From: Prevotella melaninogenica ATCC 25845
GTDB lineage: Bacteria; Bacteroidota; Bacteroidia; Bacteroidales; Bacteroidaceae
Reading direction: 5' to 3'
Assembly: GCF_000144405.1 (NCBI RefSeq)
Contig: NC_014370.1
Span: 1 to 64,000 of the forward strand
DNA length: 64,000 nt
The translations under genes were made by a program, and so were the position numbers. Of the stretch, positions 1 through 9,420 are shown piece after piece. The notes beneath the pieces are model-generated. The model did no database searches. It saw only the letters and a list, made by a program, of their open reading frames with translations, and was not told the origin of the DNA. The first letter of the stretch is position 1. Every line of letters begins with the position of its first letter.

Positions 1-17
1 TAACTTTAATTCATTAA

Positions 18-188
18 ACTGTTTGCTCTGCATTACACAGAATAAAGAAACCTAATGATTCTATATTACAGGTGAAAACACCAAGATTTATCATCATTTC
101 CGAAAGCGAAATTACGAAAAAAAATGTTTATGAAGACTACTTTGAGGAGCTTGTCATTTACAAATATAAAGAAAACAGAGGGCAATAA
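18..188 (+). pseudogene. C-terminal coding remnant, unknown product
   Basis: The frame is open from base 18 (after a stop at 15-17) to a TAA at 186-188. It encodes about 56 residues that look protein-like (…RFIIISESEITKKNVYEDYF…) but contain no convincing start codon. It may be the end of a broken or frameshifted gene, or a chance open frame. I do not recognise a family. Confidence 0.25.
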
Positions 189-503
189 GTAAGTTTATAG
201 TACATAAACAGCTAATAATCAGTACCTTTAATTTAATTAACTACAGCCTATAATATAACTTTGTTATTTGACAGTAAAAATGCGATAAACACCATAGTCA
301 CCCCTTAATATGCATAGATTTTATTTGTATTAAGTTCAATTAATAAATTTGTAACATACTGATAATCAGCAAAGTAATTTTTACAACCCTTTTATATACT
401 TGGAATTGGCTTTTTTAACTTTACTTTCTTGTATGAAAACTCTATTTTTGTCATCAGAAATCTAATCTCACGAACTCATTTTATAAAAACAAAATCAAGT
501 AAT
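189..503. other. AT-rich leader region of the GH87 gene
   Basis: No gene is visible in this stretch. It is the upstream region of the mutanase gene. A weak TATACTTG (395-402) only partly matches the Bacteroidota -7 element, and no matched -33 element was found. Confidence 0.4.
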
Positions 504-3407
504 ATGATGAAGAAAAAGTTATTAATCGCTCTGACACTTCTATTGTCTGGTACGATGGTGTCAAAGGCATCTTACGCTGATGACTGGAATATCCCGTCAG
601 CTGATGCTAAGGGACGAGTGGGTGCTTTGATGCCTTACACACGTTACGACTCTGAGACAGCAACGCTTGGTGGAGGCGCAACATTGAAGACCTCTCCTAC
701 TTGGTCTCGTAAGGAGATAGCCTCGCAGGCTTCCCGTCAGTCGTATGTTGACCTTCCATCTAATGGTTCCTACGCCGAGTGGACTATGAAGGGAGATGCT
801 AATGGTGTGACATTACGCTTTACAATGCCTGATTCTCCTGACGGAATGGGATTGAATGGTTCGCTGGATGTCTATGTAAATGATAAGAAGGTACAGACAG
901 TCAATCTGACATCTTATTATATGTATCAGTACTTTGCTGGTGGTAATCCAACTGATAAAAGTGACGGTGGAACAGCTTGTTTTGCCTTTGATGAGACCCA
1001 CTTCCTTCTGAATAAGGCACTCCGAGCAGGCGATAGAATCCGCATTCAGAGTTCTGGTGCCAATGGTTATGACTATGGAGTAGACTTCATTGAGACTGAG
1101 GTTGTGCCTGAAGAGATTGAATGCCCTGCTGGTGCGGTGAACGTTACAGATGCTAAATACCGCAAGTATGTCAAAGGAAAAGATTATCTCAAGGCTTTTG
1201 AAGAAGCTTTGAAGGATGCTGACGCAGGCTCAAAGGTGCTTTATATTCCTGCTGGAACATTCGAATTGAGCGGTATCTGGTACATCTTTGGATCCGACGT
1301 AAAGATTACTGGTGCTGGTATGTGGTATACTAACCTTAAGTTTACGAACCCTAATCCATTCGGAGGAGGTATCTCTGGCGGTAATGGCTCACACGGACCA
1401 GATGGCTACTGCAACAATGTTGAGATCTGTAACCTATATCTCAACTCTAATCTGAGGAGTCGTCATAACCAGCAAGCAGTGTATAAATGCTTCATGGATG
1501 TCTTCAAAGGCGGAAGTGTTATCCATCATGTATGGGAAGATCACTTTGAGTGTGGCTTCTGGATAGGCGATTACAATGGTAAAGTAGATTATAGCAATGA
1601 TCTGAAGATTATCAGCTGTCGTATCCGTAATAACTTCGCTGACGGTGTAAACTTCTGTCAAGGAACATCTAATGCAACGGTTTATAACTGTAGTGTTCGT
1701 AACAACGGCGATGACGGTTTGGCAATGTGGAACGATCATACAATGGGTGCTGTGGACGAAAAGAACAACACCTTCGCTTACAATACCATTGAACTTATCT
1801 GGCGTGCAGGCGGTATTGCCCTCTATGGTGGTGATGGTCATAAAATCTATAACAACTATATTGCTGATATGTTCATGGCTGCGGGTATTCATCTGAATGA
1901 TGTATTCCCTGGCCCAAAGTATACAAATACACAGAAGATTAGCTTTGACAATAATATTCTCGTACGCTGTGGAACCAACGACGACAGCTGGCATGAGGAC
2001 TTAGCTGCCATTGACATCAAAGGTGGTGTACGTAATGTAGTCTTCAATAATACGAAGATTTATGACTCTCCTTTCGATGCTATCCGTGTTATGTCAGGCC
2101 CTTCTGGCATTGAATTTAAGAACACAGAGATTCTTGGTGCTTCTCTTGCAGGACAGACAACCAAGTATTCTACATGGGAACATTCCACTGGTGCGATTCG
2201 TTTGGACGTCGATGGCGTGAAGTTTAGCAATGGTATTAAGATTGCAAACGTTAGCGAGGACAAGATTAAGAACAATCAGACATGGCCTGTATGGACTGAT
2301 AATAACAAGGCACGTGCGGCAGCTATCGGTTATGAATACCTGAGTGACGCTACGTATAAGGTACCTGATTTCCCTGAAGCAGACACAAGTCAGCAGGGAG
2401 GTATCGTCAATCCGTTGGAAGGTATCAAGGGATATGATGTCGCTTTACAAGGTTTACGTTGGGAGAATGCTGAAGGTAATACTGTTCTAAAGGAAGGAGA
2501 CGATGTTACCTTTAAGTTTGCTCTTCAGAATGTAAGCAATGTCGACATTCCTGCTGGTGTAAATATCGGTGTGAAGGTGACTGTCGACGGACAGGAGAGT
2601 TACGTCACTGCAAGCTATAAGAATGGACTGAAAGCAAAGCAGATCGTTATCCTTACAACTCAATCAGCATGGAAAGCAACGGCTGGAGGACACGCTGTAA
2701 AGGCTGAAGCTGACTATCGTAATAAACTTACTGATGAGTTAACAAGAGACAATAACAGCCGTGAGAAGAAGTTTAATGTAGCTGAAAAGGATGACAACGG
2801 AGACTATACTCCTGTCACAGGAGGCTATGACCTCGTTGTTACAAAGGTTGCCTTCGACAAGAAAACCATTAATCCAGGTGATGAAGTACGCTTCACTGCG
2901 ACGATTGTTAATGCAGGTGATAGAGACGTACCAGCAGGTACAAAGCTCGGTGTTCAGTTCCAGATTGATGGCAATACCAGTGTTATCACATGGAACGATA
3001 AGCACTATGGCGGTCTGAAGTCACATCAGAAGATTACACTTTCAGCAACTGGTGGTACGAACGGAAAGAATACTTGGACAGCTACAAATGGTGTTCACAC
3101 ACTCACAGCATGGGTAAATGACACTCATGATTATAGAGATGAGGTGAATGGCAGTGACGATGCTAATAAGAAGAGTATTGAACTGAAGATTCCATTGGGT
3201 GCTATCAGATTCTTCTCAGCAAGTGAAGTCAATTCTCCAGACGACTTGAATAACCTCAACCAGACCAACCGTATCGAAGGTTTGTCAGGTAAGACAGCTG
3301 TGGATGAAGCCTACTATGACCTACAAGGAAATAAGGTTTCAACATCCAAGGAGAATCTAAAACCAGGTCTTTATATCCATAAGGGAAAGAAAATTATCGT
3401 AAGATAA
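504..3407 (+). CDS. secreted GH87 alpha-1,3-glucanase (mutanase) with CBM35-like and CARDB-like domains
   Basis: This is a predicted endo-alpha-1,3-glucanase that would cut mutan, the insoluble glucan of dental plaque. Start 504 is chosen because the signal peptide (MMKKKLLIALTLLLSG…, cleavage near residue 25) follows directly; an ATG at 429 would put 25 residues before it. Residues ~27-205 resemble a CBM35-like beta-sandwich. Residues ~210-640 form a right-handed beta-helix. Asp380 (FADGVNF) and Asp403-Asp404 (NGDDG) have the 23-residue spacing of the Asp triad reported for GH87 enzymes. Two CARDB-like Ig domains follow at ~675-785 and ~800-920. The end (YYDLQGNKVS…KPGLYI..GKKIIVR) looks like a type IX secretion C-terminal domain. 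Length is 967 aa. The family call is strong; exact substrate and secretion route are inferred. Confidence 0.85.
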   Translation: MMKKKLLIALTLLLSGTMVSKASYADDWNIPSADAKGRVGALMPYTRYDSETATLGGGATLKTSPTWSRKEIASQASRQSYVDLPSNGSYAEWTMKGDANGVTLRFTMPDSPDGMGLNGSLDVYVNDKKVQTVNLTSYYMYQYFAGGNPTDKSDGGTACFAFDETHFLLNKALRAGDRIRIQSSGANGYDYGVDFIETEVVPEEIECPAGAVNVTDAKYRKYVKGKDYLKAFEEALKDADAGSKVLYIPAGTFELSGIWYIFGSDVKITGAGMWYTNLKFTNPNPFGGGISGGNGSHGPDGYCNNVEICNLYLNSNLRSRHNQQAVYKCFMDVFKGGSVIHHVWEDHFECGFWIGDYNGKVDYSNDLKIISCRIRNNFADGVNFCQGTSNATVYNCSVRNNGDDGLAMWNDHTMGAVDEKNNTFAYNTIELIWRAGGIALYGGDGHKIYNNYIADMFMAAGIHLNDVFPGPKYTNTQKISFDNNILVRCGTNDDSWHEDLAAIDIKGGVRNVVFNNTKIYDSPFDAIRVMSGPSGIEFKNTEILGASLAGQTTKYSTWEHSTGAIRLDVDGVKFSNGIKIANVSEDKIKNNQTWPVWTDNNKARAAAIGYEYLSDATYKVPDFPEADTSQQGGIVNPLEGIKGYDVALQGLRWENAEGNTVLKEGDDVTFKFALQNVSNVDIPAGVNIGVKVTVDGQESYVTASYKNGLKAKQIVILTTQSAWKATAGGHAVKAEADYRNKLTDELTRDNNSREKKFNVAEKDDNGDYTPVTGGYDLVVTKVAFDKKTINPGDEVRFTATIVNAGDRDVPAGTKLGVQFQIDGNTSVITWNDKHYGGLKSHQKITLSATGGTNGKNTWTATNGVHTLTAWVNDTHDYRDEVNGSDDANKKSIELKIPLGAIRFFSASEVNSPDDLNNLNQTNRIEGLSGKTAVDEAYYDLQGNKVSTSKENLKPGLYIHKGKKIIVR

Positions 3408-3465
3408 TGTCATAGCTACCTATGGGGAGTAATCTAATAAAAACTCACCCATAGAACATAAAAGT

Positions 3466-3500
3466 ATCGGCTGGATAGAAGTTCCAGTCGATATTTTTTT
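3466..3500 (+). terminator. intrinsic terminator of the GH87 gene
   Basis: A 10-bp stem, ATCGGCTGGA (3466-3475) with TCCAGTCGAT (3483-3492), contains one G-U pair and is followed by a run of T. A second, weaker hairpin made from CTATGGG and CCCATAG lies just upstream. Confidence 0.7.
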
Positions 3501-3528
3501 GTAGTTATTAATAAAAGTTTTATTTTTG
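3498..3528 (+). promoter_or_regulatory. Bacteroidota sigma-A promoter of the DUF6377 gene
   Basis: TTTG (3498-3501), a 19-bp gap and TATTTTTG (3521-3528) match the TTTG / TAnnTTTG consensus. The start codon is about 50 bp downstream. The promoter overlaps the terminator tail of the mutanase gene, so the two genes appear to be transcribed separately. Confidence 0.7.
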
Positions 3529-3580
3529 CAAGTAGATTGGATGACAAAAAACATCTGATTACCAATAAACAATACCTCAG

Positions 3581-5176
3581 ATGAATACGCTTATGAAGAT
3601 ATATCTGTCATTATTATTTCTTATTATCCCCTTATTCAGTGCTGCGAATAATGAGAAATGGGAAGAACGGCTACACCAACTCGACCAAAGTTTAGAAAAG
3701 AAAAAGCTTTTTGAACATGAAAAACTTGAGAAAATCAAACGATTAAAGGACCGTTTGAAAACGATTCCAGCGAAGGATAGATTCGAAATAGACCGACAGC
3801 TATTCAAAGAATATTCATCTTATCAATATGATTCTGCCTACGCCTATGCTAATCATCTCCTTTCCGAAGCACGCAGATTGAAGAATCCTAACTATGAAGT
3901 TGAAGCACATTGCGACTTAGTATTCTGTCTTTTGTCTGCAGGATTATATACAGAGGCTTTCAACGAACTACACTCTATTCACACTGAAGGAACTAATCCC
4001 AATGCAAGAAAGCTTTATTACACCATGGCATCACGCCTTTACTATGACGTATCTGACTATACACGCACTGAACCCTATCAGAGTCAGTACGTGAAACAAG
4101 CAGGTATATATACCGATTCCCTACTTCATTATCTCCCAGCAGGCTCAACAGAATGGCTCTATGCGGTTGGAATGAAACAGATGAAGGAACGGAAATACGA
4201 GGCTTCTCTTGATACTTTCAAACAGTTCTTACAGAAGAAAGGAGTGGATTTGCACCACAAAGCCATTGTTACATCTTGTATTGGCTGGATTTATCTCTTT
4301 CTAAAGGAGAATGACTTGGCAATGGATTATCTTGCACAGGCAGCCATATATGACAACGAAGGAGTGGTCAGAGAGACTACTGCCCTTTGTACATTGGCTA
4401 ATCTTCTCTATAAAGAAGGAGACATACAGCACGCTACGGAGTATGTAAGAGAGTCGCTCGCAAATGCTAATTTCTATGGAGCAAGACAGCGTGTGATTGA
4501 GGTTAGCAGCGTATTACCTATCATCGAACAGGATAGATACAAGATAATGCAGGGACAACGTAATGCTATTGCTATGGCTGCAATAATCTTCATCCTCTTT
4601 GTCATTGGCTTGTTGATGGCAGGACGGTTTATCCGTAGGCAAATGATAAAGCTGAAGAAGGCACAAGCACTTATCGCACGGAGAAACCAACAGTTAGAAG
4701 TTAAGAACGAACAGTTGGAGGAGGTGAATAAAATCAAGGATGAATATATTGGTAGGTCATTCTATATCAACTCAGAATATATCAATAAAGTCGAGAAACT
4801 TTATCGTTCCATCGACCGCAAGATATCTATGCATCGATTTGAAGACTTGCGTTCTTCATTAAAAGAGAGTGAATTAGGAGAAGAGAGAAAGTCGATGTTT
4901 GTGGATTTTGATGAGACTTTCTTGAAGCTTTTCCCCCATTTCATCGAACGATACAACGAACTCTTTGACGAACCAGATCAGAAGCCGCTCGATAAGAAAC
5001 AACTTACAACCGAGATGCGTATCTTTGCTCTTATCCGATTGGGTATCACTGATTCTGAACGTATCGCTACCTTCCTCAACTACTCTGTACACACCATTAA
5101 CACCTATAAAACACGTGTAAAAAACCGTTCACGCGTTGATAATGATAAGTTTGAACGGCTTATCATGGAGATATAA
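3581..5176 (+). CDS. DUF6377 membrane-anchored TPR regulator
   Basis: This is a Bacteroidales-type regulator. It has a signal peptide (residues ~1-22) and a helical TPR-like periplasmic part (~60-310). One transmembrane helix lies near 327-350 (MAAIIFILFVIGLLMAG), followed by a coiled coil (~355-385). The cytoplasmic DUF6377 region ends in a LuxR-like helix-turn-helix (LTTEMRIFALIRLGI…SERIATFLNYSVHTINTYKTRV). Proteins with this layout often sit beside polysaccharide-use genes, so control of the neighbouring mutanase is plausible but not shown. The family call rests on architecture and C-terminal motif. Confidence 0.8.
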   Translation: MNTLMKIYLSLLFLIIPLFSAANNEKWEERLHQLDQSLEKKKLFEHEKLEKIKRLKDRLKTIPAKDRFEIDRQLFKEYSSYQYDSAYAYANHLLSEARRLKNPNYEVEAHCDLVFCLLSAGLYTEAFNELHSIHTEGTNPNARKLYYTMASRLYYDVSDYTRTEPYQSQYVKQAGIYTDSLLHYLPAGSTEWLYAVGMKQMKERKYEASLDTFKQFLQKKGVDLHHKAIVTSCIGWIYLFLKENDLAMDYLAQAAIYDNEGVVRETTALCTLANLLYKEGDIQHATEYVRESLANANFYGARQRVIEVSSVLPIIEQDRYKIMQGQRNAIAMAAIIFILFVIGLLMAGRFIRRQMIKLKKAQALIARRNQQLEVKNEQLEEVNKIKDEYIGRSFYINSEYINKVEKLYRSIDRKISMHRFEDLRSSLKESELGEERKSMFVDFDETFLKLFPHFIERYNELFDEPDQKPLDKKQLTTEMRIFALIRLGITDSERIATFLNYSVHTINTYKTRVKNRSRVDNDKFERLIMEI

Positions 5177-5199
5177 AAAGCTTCTCGAAGGCTTTTAAA

Positions 5200-5655
5200 C
5201 CCAATCAGTCATTAACCACAATATGTATTGTAATCTAATGACTGATTGGGGTTAAACACTTCGAAAATCTACAGACAAGGATATGAAAAATCATTACATA
5301 ATTTCAAATAAGACATCTATAAATAACGACAAAAGCACATACAAAAAGCAGATTTGTAACCATAAGGAAATCAATTAGTTATAAAGTAGTAAGGTAAAAG
5401 GTGCTTAATTGGACTTCAAAAGGGCGTTAGTAAGGGTCTTAAAGGGCACCTTTTGCAAGTCAATTGGGCGTCTTTTAGAAGCCAAAAGAGCAGCTATTAA
5501 AAATCAAGATGTGAAAAATTATGACAAAGTAATAGGTTATTAAACCTATTGAACTTATTGGGTTTATTGGGCTTATTAACCTAATTGGACCAATTAGCCT
5601 TATTAGGCTTATTAGGCTAATAGAAATAATTAGGCTTATTAGCCTTAAATAGTAC
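5200..5655 (-). repeat. dispersed ~450-bp intergenic element, copy 1
   Basis: This copy is inverted relative to copies 2-4 (20.2, 26.1 and 38.1 kb). Its core holds AAAAGGGC-like units whose last C falls at 5425, 5447, 5469 and 5491, exactly 22 bp apart. It begins with an inverted repeat, AACCCAATCAGTCATTA against TAATGACTGATTGGGGTT. It ends in a run of short TTATTAGGCTTATT-like repeats (5521-5655). No reading frame is conserved. It fills most of the gap between the DUF6377 gene and the rnc terminator. Confidence 0.8.
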
Positions 5656-5683
5656 ATTATTAGATACTAACAAAACAGCAAAA

Positions 5684-5757
5684 AAAAGCAACAGGCGTTT
5701 ACAGAAGATGATGAATGTGATAGGTATTATCACTTACCATCGGCTGTAAACGCCTGT
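5684..5757 (-). terminator. intrinsic terminator downstream of rnc
   Basis: A perfect 14-bp inverted repeat, ACAGGCGTTTACAG (5691-5704) with CTGTAAACGCCTGT (5744-5757), is followed on the minus strand by a run of T (bases 5680-5688 read as A on the plus strand). It closes the acpP-fabF-rnc cluster. Confidence 0.85.
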
Positions 5758-5783
5758 CTTATTAATTCTTTTACCGCTATTTA

Positions 5784-6848
5784 TTAATTTTCAAAAGCCT
5801 CTGCCTCAGCAGCAGCGATAATAGCTTCGCGGTCAATAGACTTAGAATGAGAAATATCAGAGAGGTCAAAATCCTCATTGTTAGCCTTCTTTTCTTCCTC
5901 AACAGAGGAATCAGTTAGTTCTTCTTTCACTTCATCAGCAGCCGATGATTTCTCATCAAAGACCTCTGTTTGGAAAGGATTCTCATGTTTCTCAACCTTT
6001 GGTTCAGAACCTTCAATGAAGTTCATGTCCTGTGAAGTTTCAGGAACATTGAGCACTGGTTCTTCTTCCATCTTTGTACGGTTGGCTTTGGCGGCAAAAA
6101 CCTCATCTATAAACTGGGGCTCACGACGCAAACGCTGGAGTGTAAGTTTGGAAGCCTCTTGCTGGCTTTCCTTCTTAGAATAACCGTGTCCCTCTCCACA
6201 TGGAATACCCTCCATGATCACTTGGAAATGAAAAGTAGGACTACCCTGTTTATCCTTTTGGTTTTCAATCAGCTTGAACTCCATATTGACCTTATTTTTC
6301 TGGCTCCACTCGATGAGTTTTGACTTGAAGTTCACCTCCTTGTAAGCAACCTTATCAATATTGATAAGCTTCCCAAGGACTTGTTGCTTCATAAACTTCA
6401 TACAAGCATTGTAGCCATGATCAAGATAGAGAGCGCCTACGAGTGCCTCAAAAGCATTACCACCTAAATAACTGTTATGCGAAGACGTCTGCCCGTTAGA
6501 GAGAATCAACTGTCCGATTCCCATCTCTTTTGCCAGGCGGTTTAGCGTATCGCGTTGTACTATCTTTGAACGAGTATTGGTCAGGAAACCTTCACGCTTG
6601 CCTGGAAAGTGCTCATAAACGATGTCACCGACAATGGCATCGAGAATAGCATCACCAAGAAACTCAAGGCGTTCATTGTTTACTGGCTTACCCTTTGCGT
6701 TACGACGCGCTACGCTCTTGTGCAAGAGTGCAGTCTTATAATAACTGATATCGTGAGGAATAATGCCGATAATTTGGTACAAAGACAAATAAAGCTCCTT
6801 CTCCTTGCGGAAAGGGAGCTTTATTCTATCAATTATATTATTCAGCAT
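5784..6848 (-). CDS. rnc: ribonuclease III
   Basis: This is a double-stranded RNA endonuclease for rRNA and mRNA processing. The signature NERLEFLGDAIL lies at residues ~58-69, and a double-stranded RNA-binding domain lies near 182-251 (…GEGHGYSKKESQQEASKLTLQRL). Start 6848 (MLNNIIDRIKLPF) is preferred; it overlaps the fabF stop by 11 bases, suggesting translational coupling. The protein is 354 aa, about 100 longer than typical RNase III. The excess is an acidic, probably disordered tail (EEKKANNEDFDLSD…AEAEAFEN). A hairpin at 6791-6822 lies inside the early coding region. Confidence 0.95.
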   Translation of the reverse strand: MLNNIIDRIKLPFRKEKELYLSLYQIIGIIPHDISYYKTALLHKSVARRNAKGKPVNNERLEFLGDAILDAIVGDIVYEHFPGKREGFLTNTRSKIVQRDTLNRLAKEMGIGQLILSNGQTSSHNSYLGGNAFEALVGALYLDHGYNACMKFMKQQVLGKLINIDKVAYKEVNFKSKLIEWSQKNKVNMEFKLIENQKDKQGSPTFHFQVIMEGIPCGEGHGYSKKESQQEASKLTLQRLRREPQFIDEVFAAKANRTKMEEEPVLNVPETSQDMNFIEGSEPKVEKHENPFQTEVFDEKSSAADEVKEELTDSSVEEEKKANNEDFDLSDISHSKSIDREAIIAAAEAEAFEN

Positions 6849-8100
6849 ACTTCTTGAATACAACACAAGCATTGTGACCACCGAAACCGAAGGTGTTGCT
6901 CAGTGCAGCACGTACCTCACGTTTCTGTGCCTTGTTGAACGTAAAGTTCAAGTTGTAATCCAATTCAGGATCCTTATCATCTTCCTCATGGTTGATAGTT
7001 GGAGGAACGATATCTTCCTTCACAGACATGACACAAGCCAAAGCCTCTACAGCACCAGCTGCACCGAGGAGGTGACCTGTCATACTCTTTGTAGAAGAGA
7101 TATTCAACTTGTAAGCAGCATCACCAAACAAAGCCTTGATAGCCTTTGCCTCTGAAATATCACCTACAGGAGTTGATGTACCGTGAACGTTGATATAGTC
7201 GATATCCTCTGGCTTCAAACCTGCATCCTCAAGTGCTGCCTTCATAACGAGCTTAGCACCAAGACCCTCTGGGTGAGAAGCAGTAATATGATGAGCATCA
7301 GCTGACTCGCCTTCACCAACCATCTCTGCGTAAATCTTAGCACCACGAGCCTTTGCATGCTCCAACTCCTCAAGGATAAGACAACCAGCACCCTCACCCA
7401 TTACGAAGCCATCGCGGCTTGCAGAGAATGGACGTGAAGCGTGCTCTGGATCATCATTGCGTGTAGAAAGTGCATGCATAGCATTGAAACCACCTACACC
7501 ACAAGCGCAAATAGCAGCCTCAGCACCACCACTAACGATAATATCAGCCTTACCAAGACGAATCTGGTTGAATGCTGAAGCCAAAGCGTTAGTTGAAGAA
7601 GCACAAGCAGATGTTGTTGTATAGTTAGGACCGTGGAATCCGTACAGCATACTAATCTGTCCAGAAGCGATATCTGCAATCATCTTCGGAATGAAGAAAG
7701 GATTGAACTTAGGACCATTCTCTGGATGCTGTGCGTAATAACTCACCTCATCTTCGAATGTCTTGATACCACCAATACCTACACCGTAGATTACACCTAC
7801 GCGGTTCTTGTCAACCTTCTCTAAGTCGATGTTAGCGTCCTTAACACCCTGAATAGCACTAATCATGGCCAACTGAGTGTAACGGTCGAGCTTACGAGCC
7901 TCCTTACGGTCAATGTAATCATTGATGTTAAGGTCTTTTACCTCACAAGCAAACTTCGTCTTGAACTGGGTTGTATCGAAATGTGTAATAGGAGCAGCAC
8001 CACTCTTACCTGCCAGCATGTTCTGCCAAGTCTCCTCTGGAGTGTTACCCAATGGAGTAACGGCGCCAAGACCTGTTACAACTACTCTTTTTAATTCCAT
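6838..8100 (-). CDS. fabF: beta-ketoacyl-ACP synthase II
   Basis: FabF condenses malonyl-ACP with acyl-ACP in type II fatty acid synthesis in the cytoplasm. The Cys-His-His triad is visible as Cys166 (TTSACASS), His306 (NVHGTSTPVGD) and His343 (SMTGHLLGAAG). Length is 420 aa, as usual. Start 8100 (MELKRVVVTG) is chosen over an upstream ATG at 8154, because the added residues are not FabF-like and would reach the acpP-fabF terminator. It lies downstream of acpP and overlaps rnc, an arrangement common in bacteria. Confidence 0.96.
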   Translation of the reverse strand: MELKRVVVTGLGAVTPLGNTPEETWQNMLAGKSGAAPITHFDTTQFKTKFACEVKDLNINDYIDRKEARKLDRYTQLAMISAIQGVKDANIDLEKVDKNRVGVIYGVGIGGIKTFEDEVSYYAQHPENGPKFNPFFIPKMIADIASGQISMLYGFHGPNYTTTSACASSTNALASAFNQIRLGKADIIVSGGAEAAICACGVGGFNAMHALSTRNDDPEHASRPFSASRDGFVMGEGAGCLILEELEHAKARGAKIYAEMVGEGESADAHHITASHPEGLGAKLVMKAALEDAGLKPEDIDYINVHGTSTPVGDISEAKAIKALFGDAAYKLNISSTKSMTGHLLGAAGAVEALACVMSVKEDIVPPTINHEEDDKDPELDYNLNFTFNKAQKREVRAALSNTFGFGGHNACVVFKKYAE

Positions 8101-8131
8101 GCGTGAAATATAAATTAAAAAAGTAAAGTTA

Positions 8132-8167
8132 AAAAAAAAGCCAAGCAAAGGCATACGCTTTGCTTGG
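8132..8167 (-). terminator. hairpin terminator between acpP and fabF
   Basis: A perfect 10-bp stem, CCAAGCAAAG (8141-8150) with CTTTGCTTGG (8158-8167), is followed on the minus strand by nine T residues (8132-8140 read as A on the plus strand). It can end most acpP transcripts before fabF. Confidence 0.85.
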
Positions 8168-8188
8168 TACTTTTATCTTGAGTAAACC

Positions 8189-8425
8189 TTACTTAGCGTT
8201 CTCCTCGATGTAAGAGATAGCGTCGCCTACTGTAGAGATCTTCTCAGCCTTATCGTCTGGAATAGAAATACCGAACTCCTTCTCGAACTCCATGATGAGC
8301 TCTACTGTATCCAAAGAGTCAGCACCGAGGTCGTTTGTGAAACTTGCCTCTGGTTTTACCTCAGCCTCATCAACGCCGAGCTTCTCTACGATAATAGCCT
8401 TTACTTTTGATTCAATTTCTGACAT
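8189..8425 (-). CDS. acpP: acyl carrier protein
   Basis: This is the carrier of growing acyl chains in fatty acid synthesis. It is a 78-aa acidic helical protein with the phosphopantetheine site at Ser37 in GADSLDTVE. It is first in the acpP-fabF-rnc cluster. A terminator-like hairpin directly after it probably keeps ACP expression higher than FabF. Confidence 0.97.
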   Translation of the reverse strand: MSEIESKVKAIIVEKLGVDEAEVKPEASFTNDLGADSLDTVELIMEFEKEFGISIPDDKAEKISTVGDAISYIEENAK

Positions 8426-8477
8426 AATTGTAAGTTTTAAAATGTTTAATATTGATTTCCAAATTCAAAATGCGCTG

Positions 8478-8509
8478 CAAAGGAACTGTTTTTTTTCCAT
8501 GTGTGCAAG
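8478..8509 (-). promoter_or_regulatory. probable promoter of acpP
   Basis: On the minus strand CTTG (8509-8506), a 20-bp gap and TTCCTTTG (8485-8478) resemble the TTTG / TAnnTTTG pattern, with one mismatch in each element. The start codon is about 50 bases downstream. Confidence 0.5.
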
Positions 8510-9362
8510 TTTTTTTATTAAAAATACACTATCTATTGCACAAACCATATAGCTTTGTGCATATTTTTGGGCGTTTTTACACTTAATTGTACGATAAATC
8601 AAACAATTATATCGGATTATTCAAAACTTTATTTATGCCACTACATGGAATTAAACTGATTTTATAAACTACTACACCTTATTATTATTAAGACGAAAAT
8701 ACAATGATGTTGTTTATTGTCACTCATCATGCGTATTCTATCCGACATCGTAAAACACTCTTAATTGCCTTTTACAGTTTAAGCATAGTATGCTTTTTGC
8801 AAGCTTATAAAGTATCCGCACCATTGGTGTTAAGCGTTCGCACCATACGTGCTAAGCATCCGCACCATATGTACTGAACCACCGTACGATGATTAAAAGG
8901 TTAATTATAACTCGTCCACAAATATGGAATTGAAGTCTACATAAATATCATTAGTGTGGAGGAAGTTTTATCCTCTCCTATTCCAAATGAAGCGATGAAA
9001 ATGGATTTCATTTATAGATAGTTAGTACGTTATGATGATTTTCCTGTCACTTCTGTCACTATCTATAAGCTTATAAACACCTAATTTACAAGTAGTTAAT
9101 ACTAATTGTTAAAATGACAGCAAACAAAATATAAACTTATTGTATAAGATATGTGGCATATTCAGAGGAGCTTATAAGCGCATGAAATCCACTTAAAAGG
9201 GATATTTCTTATCGCATTTTATCTGTATTTGTGATTTGATATAGACCACTACTCCTACATTGTAAAGACAGACAAGCTACTCAATAAGAAAATAAAATAT
9301 GTTTAGGCGCTCATGACTGATTTGAGATTAAGCGATTAACAATGAAAAACAAGAGTTTTTAT
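8510..9362. other. intergenic region between the divergent acpP and DUF4254 genes
   Basis: Apart from the promoters at its two ends, this AT-rich stretch holds one 22-bp phased palindrome array (8818-8874). I see no gene or RNA in the rest. Confidence 0.5.
8818..8874. repeat. GCAC..GTGC palindrome array A (3 units, 22-bp period)
   Basis: Units are GCACCATTGGTGT (8818), GCACCATACGTGC (8840) and GCACCATATGTAC (8862), each separated by a 9-bp linker. The family recurs near 16.4, 32.0, 41.1, 49.9, 58.3 and 62.9 kb. Confidence 0.9.
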
Positions 9363-9393
9363 TTTGTCCTTTAAGGAATTTACTTTATATTTG
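9363..9393 (+). promoter_or_regulatory. promoter of the DUF4254 gene
   Basis: TTTG (9363-9366), a 19-bp gap and TATATTTG (9386-9393) are a full match to the Bacteroidota consensus. This rules out the ATG at 9364 as the start and supports 9421. Confidence 0.8.
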
Positions 9394-9420
9394 CAGAATA
9401 AACAGAAAAATAAAAACCGA

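Noticed and set aside
1434..1994. 186-aa open frame on the minus strand inside the mutanase gene
   Set aside because: It lies antisense to a strongly supported gene, has no family motif and no promoter.
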